From NCBI GenBank assembly GCA_024762875.1, contig JANTGR010000007.1, forward strand, positions 1 through 33,440: a stretch of DNA of 33,440 nt, read 5' to 3'. The number at the start of each line of letters is the position of its first letter. The first letter of the stretch is position 1. A model generated the notes under the pieces. The model was not told the DNA's origin, ran no database searches, and was given only the letters and a program-made list of their open reading frames with translations. A program made the position numbers and the translations under genes. This document shows, piece after piece, positions 25,581 to 33,118 of this stretch. This stretch comes from Sulfurospirillum sp. (lineage in GTDB: Bacteria > Campylobacterota > Campylobacteria > Campylobacterales > QNZT01).

Positions 25581-26927
25581 CTATTTATTTATCACAAATG
25601 TCTTTAGTTTATAGGACTCTTGCAGAAGCTGCATTTCTATGCGATGCTGATGCAGCTCTTTTTGTGCCTGCAGCAGGTTCATCTCGCGGGTATTGAGTGT
25701 CATCAAATTGCTGCTTCCAAGTGCAAAGCGTTTTTCTTCAGCCTCTTTTATCTTTTGTAAAAGTGCCACTTTTTCGGCAGTATAGTGTAATCTTGTCTTG
25801 ATACTTGAAAGCGAATTGAGGATTTTTGACAGATCCGTCTTTATATAACTTAACTTTTGTTTCCACTCGCTTCCCAGAGCCAAAAGTTTTGTGTGTATCT
25901 GTGCATTTTTAGCCTCTGCTTTTTTCTGGCCGATTGCATAGGAAAGGTCCAGTGAAAGCTTGTACCCCTCTTTGTAGACAAAATCATAATTTCCCACAGC
26001 ACCAAGGTTAAGCGTTGGATACTGCATCAGTTTAATATTTTGTTTTTGCTCTAAAAGCTGCTTTTTACGTAACTGCAATATTTTCAGATCAGGTCTGTTT
26101 ACTTTGGCAGTTTCTAAAGCATCTTGCAGTGTTGGGATAGTTGTTTCTTTTTTATTGAATGTCGGAAGTATATATTTTTCAAAAAATTTTTTGCGTGTTG
26201 TATTGAGATAGTAGAGAAATGTTGCAAGTCTGTTTTCGTACTTTTCTCTAGCAAGTACGACACGTTTTTGTGCATCCAAAATGACACTATCTTGCTCAAT
26301 CAGTGTAATGGGAGCAAACAAACCTTCTTTGATTTTTGTTGCGATAAAATTTTTTTGTTTATGTAAGTGCTCTAAAAATGTCTCTTCTGTCTCCAGCAGT
26401 ATTTTAGCTCCCAGCAGTTGATAATAGACACTGAATGTCTCATACAGTATCTGCTGCTGTTTTTGTAAACTTCCCAGTGCGGACTTATCAGCTTCGAGGT
26501 TTGAAAGATCAGCATATAAACGATCTTTATTACTTTGCATCAAAAGTTCAATCAGTGGAACTTTTATCCCCATAAGAAGTTCTCCATCTGCTGAAGTTTT
26601 GATATTGTTATACTCTTGTGTTCCTTTTGCGCGGCGATAGTCGGTTTTCAATTCTATACCGTTATAGAGTTTTTTGCTGAGACCTGCTTGCTCATACGCT
26701 GCTTTGGAGATAGCAAACTCTTTATTTTCTGCCTTGGCATGCGCTTTGATATCAAATGCACCCTGCGCATAAAGTGCGCTTTGTCTATCAACAAGTTCTT
26801 GTTGTCTGGCAAGGATGATGTGTGGATTATTATCGTTTAAATATCCAAATATATCTTCTGTTGTAAAAATCTCTTGTGCCGATGAGAGTGTTGCTGCAAA
26901 CAATAATAACGTGAACTTTTTTTGCAT
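25581..26927 (-). CDS. TolC-like outer membrane efflux protein
   Basis: 448 residues with a signal peptide (MQKKFTLLLFAATLSSAQ) and long amphipathic helices typical of the outer membrane efflux family (for example LRKKQLLEQKQNIKLMQYPTLNLGAVGNYDFVY and EEKRFALGSSNLMTLNTREMNLLQAQKELHQHR). It forms the outer-membrane/periplasmic tunnel of a tripartite exporter. The ATG shares one base with the HlyD stop, so it is the third gene of the ABC-TMD/HlyD/TolC operon. Confidence 0.88.
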   Translation of the reverse strand: MQKKFTLLLFAATLSSAQEIFTTEDIFGYLNDNNPHIILARQQELVDRQSALYAQGAFDIKAHAKAENKEFAISKAAYEQAGLSKKLYNGIELKTDYRRAKGTQEYNNIKTSADGELLMGIKVPLIELLMQSNKDRLYADLSNLEADKSALGSLQKQQQILYETFSVYYQLLGAKILLETEETFLEHLHKQKNFIATKIKEGLFAPITLIEQDSVILDAQKRVVLAREKYENRLATFLYYLNTTRKKFFEKYILPTFNKKETTIPTLQDALETAKVNRPDLKILQLRKKQLLEQKQNIKLMQYPTLNLGAVGNYDFVYKEGYKLSLDLSYAIGQKKAEAKNAQIHTKLLALGSEWKQKLSYIKTDLSKILNSLSSIKTRLHYTAEKVALLQKIKEAEEKRFALGSSNLMTLNTREMNLLQAQKELHQHRIEMQLLQESYKLKTFVINK

Positions 26928-28207
26928 TAAAACTTCTTTTTGTCAGGTGTGATCATTTGCGGAGGAGCAGCTTGCATCAAACGCCATATCTGATACCATA
27001 CGGGTACAGTTTCCAACTGTACCCACACAGAAGCCTGTGTACCAATACGAAGAATTTCCGGATTTGGCCACGGTTCTTCGTTGGGATCTGCAGTGACATA
27101 AGCGTAGTAAAATCCTTTTTCATGACTGGTATTTTCAACCCTGGTAATGACACCACCGTATGAACCATAAGTGATCTTTGGCCAGCCGCTTACCTGAAAA
27201 GCCGGCCAGCCATAAAACATGATACGCACTTTGAGCCCCGGTTTGATAAGAGGCATATTGAAATCAGAAACCTTGATACGCAGTGTCTCTTTGGTGACTT
27301 TTGGTGCAAACAGTACAAGCGGTTCACCTTGTTTGATAAATCTGTTTAAGTCATTTTGTAAAATTTTGACAACATGTCCATCTTTTTGTGCAATGACATG
27401 CGCATTTTGGTATTGGTTTATTGCGCGTTGCAATGCATTTTTCTTTTGTTTGAGCTGATAGATACTGTTTTGAATAAGCAGCAATGCATTTTTTTGATCA
27501 GTGATGGTATTGTGCGTTGTATTGACAAATTGCTGACGCTTTGCTTTTAACAGTTTGATTGTATCTTGTTGGGTTTTGATAGAAAGCACATTTTTATCAA
27601 GTTCTATTTTGGATTTGGTACATCTGTTTTGACTAAGTTCATACTTTCTAAATGACTCAATCCCATCATCATACAGGGACTTGATACGGCGGCAGTTATT
27701 TTGCGCTGTTTGATTTTGCTGTTTGAGCGTTTTGTGTTCTAGTTTCAATGTATCAAGCTTGTTTTGCAACTGTTTTTGCTCTGTATCAAAACGCTCCAGC
27801 CCCAGGCTGTAGTTTGCTTCTGAGCGTTTGATATTCTCTTGAAAATTGGCATACTGAAGATTTCTGTTTTTTAATTCTTGCATGGTGGTATTGTAATCTT
27901 GCTGCATACGTTTTAAAAATTCTTTGTCCAGATCTCTCATCTGCAAAATAGAGTCACCTTTTTTAACAAATCCGCTCTCTTTTGCCAAAAAGGTCTCGAT
28001 ATAACCACTGATCGGTGCGTTGATAGTATATTGTCGTTCTGATGGCTCGTAGGCTGTTAATGTACCTTGCCCGTGAACAGTCTGTTTCCAGGGTAAAAAG
28101 AGTAGCAAAAAGAGTGCGATCAGTATCAAAAAAGTGATTACCCACACTCTTTTGATAAACGCTTGTGGTTCAGAGATTGTGACTGATTTGAAGTGAAAAT
28201 TATCCAT
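26927..28207 (-). CDS. HlyD-family periplasmic adaptor
   Basis: 426 residues. One membrane helix (about 21-41, VWVITFLILIALFLLLFLPW) is followed by a split lipoyl-type domain (VHGQGTLTAYEPSERQYTINAPISGYI and, after the coil, AHVIAQKDGHVVKILQNDLNRFIKQGEPLVLF). A long coiled coil spans about 95-280 and a beta-barrel/membrane-proximal part runs to the end. It links an inner-membrane pump to the TolC-like protein. The length and coil suit type I secretion or peptide export. It overlaps the ABC membrane gene by eight bases. Confidence 0.9.
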   Translation of the reverse strand: MDNFHFKSVTISEPQAFIKRVWVITFLILIALFLLLFLPWKQTVHGQGTLTAYEPSERQYTINAPISGYIETFLAKESGFVKKGDSILQMRDLDKEFLKRMQQDYNTTMQELKNRNLQYANFQENIKRSEANYSLGLERFDTEQKQLQNKLDTLKLEHKTLKQQNQTAQNNCRRIKSLYDDGIESFRKYELSQNRCTKSKIELDKNVLSIKTQQDTIKLLKAKRQQFVNTTHNTITDQKNALLLIQNSIYQLKQKKNALQRAINQYQNAHVIAQKDGHVVKILQNDLNRFIKQGEPLVLFAPKVTKETLRIKVSDFNMPLIKPGLKVRIMFYGWPAFQVSGWPKITYGSYGGVITRVENTSHEKGFYYAYVTADPNEEPWPNPEILRIGTQASVWVQLETVPVWYQIWRLMQAAPPQMITPDKKKF

Positions 28208-29156
28208 GTGGTTTCTCTTTGAGGGTAGTTGAGAGTTTTTCTACTTTATAAAGTCCTTCGAGTATTTCATACATATAATCAATCTGTTTTACAAATGTTT
28301 TCAATGCACTTGTCATGGTCACAACGATAATCTCTGATGCAACAAACTCTCCAACAGGTAATTTTCCTTCAATCACCAGATATCCGCCAACCAGGAGAAA
28401 AAAGATAAAAATAGTCCCTTCCATCACAAAGGTAGTAATCAGTTGGCGTATGATGATTGTAAACATGGTTATTCTTGCTTCAACATAATGATAAAGATGA
28501 TTGTCCAACTCTTCTAAAATACGCTTTTCTTCGCGCGAGTCATAAGGAATATGCTGCAGATAGTAAATGGAAGCATGTTTGACATCAGATCTTTCAATCG
28601 CACTTTTAATACCGTTTTTACCGGTTAGATAGATCAGAACACCAAAAAAAAGAAAAAAGAAAAGTCCCATACTAAACAGATAAGGATCGAAAGCCAGTAA
28701 AAGCAGTAAACTGACTGTAGTCTTGAGTAGCACGCTTGTGCCGTCAAGCAAAAGAACCGGAAATACTTTTTGAATAGAAATGATATCAAAAAAGTAGTTC
28801 ATATACTTGTCAATATCTGGATTGATATCACTTTTTTTACGTAGTTTAAGCGCTTTTTTTGCTATGTCGATAGAGGCTTTGACAAAAAGTTTTTGTTGAA
28901 ATTTTTCGACAATATACTGTTCGATAAACTGCAGTATAATCAAAAATATAAAAACAGTGATAATCATAATCCCAAGTGTCATGATAGAAATTGCAGTATG
29001 CGCTAAAACACTGTTAATGATAAATACAGATGCCAGAGGAATGGCAAGTACAAATAAAGCTTCAATTATAGAGAAATACAGCAGATACAGAAGCATGTTT
29101 TTATCACTTTTAACCAGTGACAACAGTGTTGAAAGTAGTTTTCTTTTTGAAATCAT
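28200..29156 (-). CDS. ABC exporter transmembrane subunit without ATPase domain
   Basis: 318 residues, about six helices, with the layout of a type I secretion/peptide-exporter membrane domain (helices near 21-47, 53-78, 130-150, 155-174, 235-255 and 258-280, and the coupling-loop-like HYVEARITMFTII). It ends DYMYEILEGLYKVEKLSTTLKEKPHG, just where such exporters pass into the nucleotide-binding domain. No Walker A, signature or Walker B motif follows; instead HlyD starts eight bases before its stop. An ATPase in trans or a non-ABC role is needed. The start is the ATG at 29156 with AAGG ten bases before. coaE ends 29 bases upstream. Confidence 0.8.
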   Translation of the reverse strand: MISKRKLLSTLLSLVKSDKNMLLYLLYFSIIEALFVLAIPLASVFIINSVLAHTAISIMTLGIMIITVFIFLIILQFIEQYIVEKFQQKLFVKASIDIAKKALKLRKKSDINPDIDKYMNYFFDIISIQKVFPVLLLDGTSVLLKTTVSLLLLLAFDPYLFSMGLFFFLFFGVLIYLTGKNGIKSAIERSDVKHASIYYLQHIPYDSREEKRILEELDNHLYHYVEARITMFTIIIRQLITTFVMEGTIFIFFLLVGGYLVIEGKLPVGEFVASEIIVVTMTSALKTFVKQIDYMYEILEGLYKVEKLSTTLKEKPHG

Positions 29157-29185
29157 TTCTAAGTTACCTTATTAGCCTGTGCGGG

Positions 29186-29782
29186 TTATCTACGGTTTTT
29201 GATATAAGCGATAAAACGCTCTACTTCAGCACTCAAATAGGCCATATCTTGAGAATTATCAATCACAAAACTGCTTTGTGTTTTTTTCAATTCGATAGAG
29301 ATTTGTGAATCGATACGGTTATTTGCCTCATTTTTATCAAATCCATCCCGTGCCATTAAGCGTTCTCTTTGTACCTTTAATGGTGCATAGACCAGTGCTA
29401 CCTCATCTATATCATAGTTTTTTGTCTCAAAAAAGAGTGGGATATCAATGATATAAGGCTTTTTGATTTTTTCAAAAACCGCACTTTGACTCTCTATCTC
29501 TTCTTTGATGAGTGGGTGTAAAAAGTTTTCTAATTTTTCACGGTTTTTGGGTTGTGAAAATATGATAGACCCCAGCGCTTTTCTGTCTACGACACCTTCT
29601 TTGATGTATTGACTCCCAAATAAAGCAGTGATACCTTCGGCATTTTCGTCAAGTACACCATGCGCGACTTTATCTGCGTCGATGATGTTAAAACTCTCTT
29701 TTTCTAAAATACTCGCAACGGTACTTTTTCCTGTTGCGATGCCCCCTGTGAGGACGATGGCGTGTTTAAATAAATCTTTCAT
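29186..29782 (-). CDS. coaE: Dephospho-CoA kinase
   Basis: 198 residues with P-loop GGIATGKST at 13-21, the DADKVAHGVLD motif, and the lid region with MARDGFDKNEANNRIDSQIS. It catalyses the last step of coenzyme A synthesis. It is first in a minus-strand run with the exporter genes and divergent from the TPP-regulated receptor. Confidence 0.96.
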   Translation of the reverse strand: MKDLFKHAIVLTGGIATGKSTVASILEKESFNIIDADKVAHGVLDENAEGITALFGSQYIKEGVVDRKALGSIIFSQPKNREKLENFLHPLIKEEIESQSAVFEKIKKPYIIDIPLFFETKNYDIDEVALVYAPLKVQRERLMARDGFDKNEANNRIDSQISIELKKTQSSFVIDNSQDMAYLSAEVERFIAYIKNRR

Positions 29783-29846
29783 AGGGGTATTTTAGCATAA
29801 AAGATGAAAAGCTGGATATTGTGCCATCGTGCAATGTTTTCATGTC

Positions 29847-29856
29847 TATCATGATA
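29847..29856. repeat. TATCATGATA upstream of the receptor's riboswitch promoter
   Basis: Exact copy 13 bases before the inverted-repeat promoter cassette. The thiC promoter has one in the same relative place (32872-32881). Confidence 0.9.
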
Positions 29857-29868
29857 AAATATAAAGTT

Positions 29869-29908
29869 ACTTTAATTAAGATATATTTTATCCTATTTAA
29901 AGTAGAAT
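29869..29908 (+). promoter_or_regulatory. Inverted-repeat promoter of the TonB receptor gene
   Basis: Arms 29869-29883 and 29889-29903 match at 13 of 15 positions (ACTTTAATTAAGATA against the complement of TATCCTATTTAAAGT). The right arm runs into the -10 box TAGAAT at 29903-29908. The same arrangement lies before the second TPP riboswitch. Confidence 0.65.
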
Positions 29909-29917
29909 TCAATTATC

Positions 29918-30003
29918 AAACTCTCGGGGTGCCATTGAGGCTGAGATAGCAAAGCTTATCCCGTTGAACTTGAACTGGGTCATACCAGCGTAAGGAAGAG
30001 AAA
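29918..30003 (+). ncRNA. TPP riboswitch (THI element) of the TonB receptor gene
   Basis: Conserved blocks in order: CTCTCGGGGTGCC, GGCTGAGATAGC, CCCGTTGAACTTGAACTGGGT and CATACCAGCGTAAGGAAGAG. CTCT (29921-29924) pairs with AGAG (29997-30000) as P1. It binds thiamine pyrophosphate and should lower expression of the gene behind it. The leader from 30004 to 30088 holds a candidate anti-Shine-Dalgarno segment (30051-30062). Confidence 0.96.
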
Positions 30004-30050
30004 GTAAGTAAGTATATATCGAAACTACTCCTCATAGATACCTCTACTAC

Positions 30051-30082
30051 CTCTTTCCTTACATATAAAATATTTTAGGAAA
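30051..30082 (+). promoter_or_regulatory. Predicted expression platform of the first TPP riboswitch
   Basis: TTTCCT (30054-30059) can pair with the ribosome site AGGAAA (30077-30082). CTCTTTCCTTAC (30051-30062) can instead pair with GTAAGGAAGAG at the aptamer's 3' side (29990-30000). There is no T run, so the control is predicted to act on translation. Confidence 0.55.
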
Positions 30083-30088
30083 ACAATT

Positions 30089-32170
30089 ATGAACATCAAA
30101 ACACTATCCGTCTTTACAGCTATCATGATAGCCCAGAGCACGATATTTGCAGAAGAAGTAAATCTTGATCCTATCGTCGTTAGCTCAGACTTTCGAGATA
30201 CCAAACTTTCAAAAACAACCGGCAGTGTCTCTGTTGTCGGGGAAGAAGATATATACGACAAATCCAGTGATGCATTTGAAGATGTTATCGGCAGTGTCCC
30301 CAATGTCAACTTTACCAGTGGCGCATCCAGAGCACACTATATCCAGATCAGAGGTATTGGCGAGAGAAGCCAGTTTACTTCGCCGGTCAATCCTTCTGTT
30401 GGTATCATACTCGATGGTATCGACCTGTCACAAAGTGCACTTGGGATCACACTGTTTGATCTCCGTCAGATAGAAGTTCTCAAAGGCCCACAAGGGACAA
30501 CGTTTGGTGCCAATGGTCTTGCCGGTGTGGTCAATATCCAAAGCAATCAACCAACCAAAGAAACAGAAGCACACGCAGAAATGACCATCGGAAACTATAA
30601 CACGCAGGCGGCAGGTATAGCAGTAGGCGGAACTATCTTAAAAGATAAATTGCTTGGTAGAATGTCACTGTATAAAAACAGCAGTGATGGTTTTATGAAA
30701 AACAGCTTTTTAGATAAAAAAGATACAAACAATCTCGATGAACTCACACTAAAAGGGGCATTGAAGTGGCTGGTCAATGACAGGCATACGGTTGATTTAA
30801 ATTTACTGCACTTGGATGTAGACAATGGCTATGATGCATTTACATTTGACAACTCACGCACTTCACATGCCGATCAGCCGGGAACGGATGCACAAAAAAC
30901 AGATGCATTTTCACTGAAATCAACGTATCAGATCAATCCAGCTATGCACCTGGAAAGCGCACTCAGCTACAGTAAATCAGATATTGAATACAGCTATGAT
31001 GAAGATTGGTCTTATGTAGGTGAATTTGCTGATGATCTGTATCCTTATAGTTCATTTGACCAATATCTAAGAGACAGAAAGCAAATTGACTTTGATATGC
31101 GTTTGATTTCTGATGCAGACGGTAAAATACTCTCTGGTTCTACAGACTGGACTATTGGCACATATCTGAAGCATTTTTCAGAAGATTTTACTAGAAACTA
31201 TACTTATCTAGATGCGCCTTATACATCGGATTACGATACGGATAACCAAGCGGTATATGGTCAGCTGGATTCGTCTTTGAACGATAAATTGACCTTGGTA
31301 ACTGGGGTGCGGGCAGAACAGTGGAAAGCAACTTATACAGACTCAGATGCTGTTGATATCTCTACAGATGAACTCCTCTGGGGAGGTAAACTGGGATTAA
31401 AATACCAGCAAACTGCAAACCATCTCTTTTATGTAACGCTCTCCAAAGGCTACAAACCAGGCGGGGTCAATGCAGATAATTCTCTTTTGCCCTCACAAAG
31501 AGACTATAAAACAGAAAATCTATGGAATATCGACTTTGGCGCAAACACCAGCCATCTGGATGGACAGCTTACCAGCCGTCTGAACTTTTTTTATGGAAAG
31601 AGAAGAGATCAGCAGGTGAAAAGTTCTGTTGTGCAGGTTCGGGATGACGGCAGTACAAAATATACAGACTATTTAACCAATGCAGCCAAAGGACATTATG
31701 AGGGATTGGAGTATGAGCTTGATACCTATCTGGACAGTTTGCATCTTTTTACCAATGTAGGTTTGTTACAAGCTGAGTTTGATGAGTATGTGGATCCAAA
31801 TCCTGATGCTCTCAATGTTAACGGACGCTCTCCGGCACAATCTCCAAAATACCAGTACAATGTAGGTTTTGACTATACTTTTGCAGATACATGGACATTT
31901 AAAACCAATGTTGAAGGACGGGGATCTTACTATTTTTCAAACCGCCACAATGCCAAAGCAGATGCTTGCAATCTTGTAAATTCCAGCCTTTCTACTACAA
32001 ACGGAAAATGGTCAGCAACACTATGGGGGCGCAATCTGGCAGATACCGACTATCAGGTACGGGGATTTGGCTCTTTTGGAAACAATCCGGGCAAGGGCTA
32101 TGTCACAGAAACATATACACAGCAAGGTGCGCCTAGAACTTTTGGGATAACTGTTTCGTACGATTACTAA
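30089..32170 (+). CDS. TonB-dependent outer membrane receptor, probably for thiamine or a precursor
   Basis: 693 residues: signal peptide 1-21, TonB-box-like LDPIVVSS, plug domain about 40-160 (SVPNVNFTSGASRAHYIQIRGIGER and LRQIEVLKGPQGTTFGANGLAGVVNI), then a 22-strand barrel ending in SYDY with a terminal aromatic. It imports a substrate through the outer membrane using TonB energy. The TPP riboswitch directly upstream is the basis for proposing thiamine, HMP or a thiamine phosphate; the protein alone looks like an iron-type receptor. IMIA in the signal peptide (residues 12-15) is encoded by a GCTATCATGATAGC copy (core 30121-30130). Confidence 0.9.
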   Translation: MNIKTLSVFTAIMIAQSTIFAEEVNLDPIVVSSDFRDTKLSKTTGSVSVVGEEDIYDKSSDAFEDVIGSVPNVNFTSGASRAHYIQIRGIGERSQFTSPVNPSVGIILDGIDLSQSALGITLFDLRQIEVLKGPQGTTFGANGLAGVVNIQSNQPTKETEAHAEMTIGNYNTQAAGIAVGGTILKDKLLGRMSLYKNSSDGFMKNSFLDKKDTNNLDELTLKGALKWLVNDRHTVDLNLLHLDVDNGYDAFTFDNSRTSHADQPGTDAQKTDAFSLKSTYQINPAMHLESALSYSKSDIEYSYDEDWSYVGEFADDLYPYSSFDQYLRDRKQIDFDMRLISDADGKILSGSTDWTIGTYLKHFSEDFTRNYTYLDAPYTSDYDTDNQAVYGQLDSSLNDKLTLVTGVRAEQWKATYTDSDAVDISTDELLWGGKLGLKYQQTANHLFYVTLSKGYKPGGVNADNSLLPSQRDYKTENLWNIDFGANTSHLDGQLTSRLNFFYGKRRDQQVKSSVVQVRDDGSTKYTDYLTNAAKGHYEGLEYELDTYLDSLHLFTNVGLLQAEFDEYVDPNPDALNVNGRSPAQSPKYQYNVGFDYTFADTWTFKTNVEGRGSYYFSNRHNAKADACNLVNSSLSTTNGKWSATLWGRNLADTDYQVRGFGSFGNNPGKGYVTETYTQQGAPRTFGITVSYDY

Positions 32171-32180
32171 AAGAAGCGTG

Positions 32181-32198
32181 TAGGAAGGTTTCTTCCTA
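32181..32198 (+). terminator. Hairpin after the TonB receptor gene
   Basis: TAGGAAG and CTTCCTA around GTTT, 11 bases after the stop, directly followed by a one-mismatch palindrome copy (32197-32206). It has no T run, so efficiency is uncertain. The remaining DNA to 32272 shows no gene. Confidence 0.5.
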
Positions 32199-32272
32199 TC
32201 ACGATACGCATACCATTCAAATCACCACCCATAAGACCATCGTTAGGGGCTTTATCACACTATTAACATTGT

Positions 32273-32821
32273 TTATCTTTTAAATGGGGCAAAAACCTTT
32301 GCAAAATCAAGCGAGATTTCACAACCAATGCCTTCAAACTCCAAAAGCTCTTTAGAAAAGTCCCCGACTTTGAGGTATGTGCCTTCTTTTAGTTGATAGA
32401 CTTTGGCTTTTAAGTCATCTGGATAGACGAGGATATAGTAGTTTACGCCCTCTTTTTCGTATATATCAAACTTGATGGTTTCATCTTTTTGCGCTGTAGA
32501 GGGGCTTAGGATTTCAACAATGATTTTGGGTGCTTTGGTGAGGTATTGTATGCCTTCATCATCACAGGTAAAGATAATATCAGGGCGCAGGATGGTGTTG
32601 TTTGAGATTTTCCAATCATTTTCAAAAGAGACAACACACTCTGGACATGCCTCATCACCAAGAGCATTTTTAAGTGCTACTAAAATTTCAGTTGCGATAT
32701 TTTGATGTACTCTGGTGGGTGCCGGTGCCATAGAGACAGGCATACCATCGATAAGCTCCCATTCTCCTTCCCATATCTCATAATCTTTATAGGTGTAGTT
32801 GAGTATTTCTGCTACAGACAT
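32273..32821 (-). CDS. Uma2 family PD-(D/E)XK nuclease-like protein
   Basis: 182 residues from the ATG at 32821, which has AAAGGAG five bases upstream; an in-frame TTG one codon earlier is unlikely. The Uma2/DUF820 fold is shown by YEIWEGEWELIDGMPVSM, HQNIATEIL, LRPDIIFTCDDEG, APKIIVEILSPST and KFDIYEKEGVNYYILVYPD. The PD...ExL pattern is that of PD-(D/E)XK nucleases. The family is very common in cyanobacteria and of unclear role. It sits between the two TPP-controlled loci on the opposite strand and may be an insertion into a once-continuous thiamine region. Confidence 0.88.
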   Translation of the reverse strand: MSVAEILNYTYKDYEIWEGEWELIDGMPVSMAPAPTRVHQNIATEILVALKNALGDEACPECVVSFENDWKISNNTILRPDIIFTCDDEGIQYLTKAPKIIVEILSPSTAQKDETIKFDIYEKEGVNYYILVYPDDLKAKVYQLKEGTYLKVGDFSKELLEFEGIGCEISLDFAKVFAPFKR

Positions 32822-32871
32822 CAAGACTCCTTTTACTGTGGGTTTTGTCTATTATAGCATATTTTATACCC

Positions 32872-32881
32872 TATCATGATA
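32872..32881. repeat. TATCATGATA upstream of the thiC promoter
   Basis: Exact copy 17 bases before the inverted-repeat promoter, matching the position of 29847-29856 at the receptor gene. Confidence 0.9.
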
Positions 32882-32898
32882 CAATATTTACGCATAGC

Positions 32899-32938
32899 AG
32901 TTTAATTAAGATAACTTTTATCCTAATTAAACTAGAAT
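32899..32938 (+). promoter_or_regulatory. Inverted-repeat promoter of thiC
   Basis: Arms of 16 bases begin at 32899 (AGTTTAATTAAGATAA) and end at 32933, matching at 15 of 16 positions around a three-base centre. The right arm overlaps the -10 box TAGAAT (32933-32938). It shares TTTAATTAAGATA and TTTTATCCTA with the receptor promoter. Confidence 0.7.
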
Positions 32939-32948
32939 AATAGTGTCA

Positions 32949-33033
32949 AAACTCTCGGGGTGCCGTAAGGCTGAGATAGCGCAAGCTAGTCCCGCTGAAC
33001 TTGAACTGGGTAATACCAGCGTAAGGAAGAGAA
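32949..33033 (+). ncRNA. TPP riboswitch (THI element) of thiC
   Basis: Conserved blocks CTCTCGGGGTGCC, GGCTGAGATAGC, CCCGCTGAACTTGAACTGGG and TAATACCAGCGTAAGGAAGAG. P1 pairs CTCT (32952-32955) with AGAG (33028-33031). It is very similar to the first aptamer, differing mainly in the variable P3 arm. Confidence 0.97.
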
Positions 33034-33043
33034 AAGTACAAAC

Positions 33044-33053
33044 TATCATGATA
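33044..33053. repeat. TATCATGATA in the thiC leader
   Basis: Exact copy 11 bases after the aptamer, between it and the expression platform, so it is transcribed and could form a small hairpin. Confidence 0.9.
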
Positions 33054-33081
33054 GCACCTGCTCTCATACATTTTTTATACA

Positions 33082-33113
33082 TTTTCTCTTTATTTAAAAC
33101 AATAAATAAAGGA
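33082..33113 (+). promoter_or_regulatory. Predicted expression platform of the thiC riboswitch
   Basis: CTTTATTTA (33088-33096) pairs perfectly with TAAATAAAG (33103-33111), burying the start of the ribosome site AAAGGAAAG. TTTTCTCTT (33082-33090) can instead pair with AAGAGAAAA (33027-33035) at the aptamer's 3' side. Confidence 0.6.
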
Positions 33114-33118
33114 AAGCA

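Noticed and set aside
28200-29156. The ATPase-less ABC subunit as a pseudogene from a recent frameshift
   Set aside because: The stop overlaps the HlyD start in a normal operon joint and no remnant of a nucleotide-binding domain appears in any frame downstream.
465-33053. TATCATGATA as a transposon end, MITE or CRISPR-type repeat
   Set aside because: Copies share no sequence beyond the short symmetric core, have no target duplications and no regular spacing.
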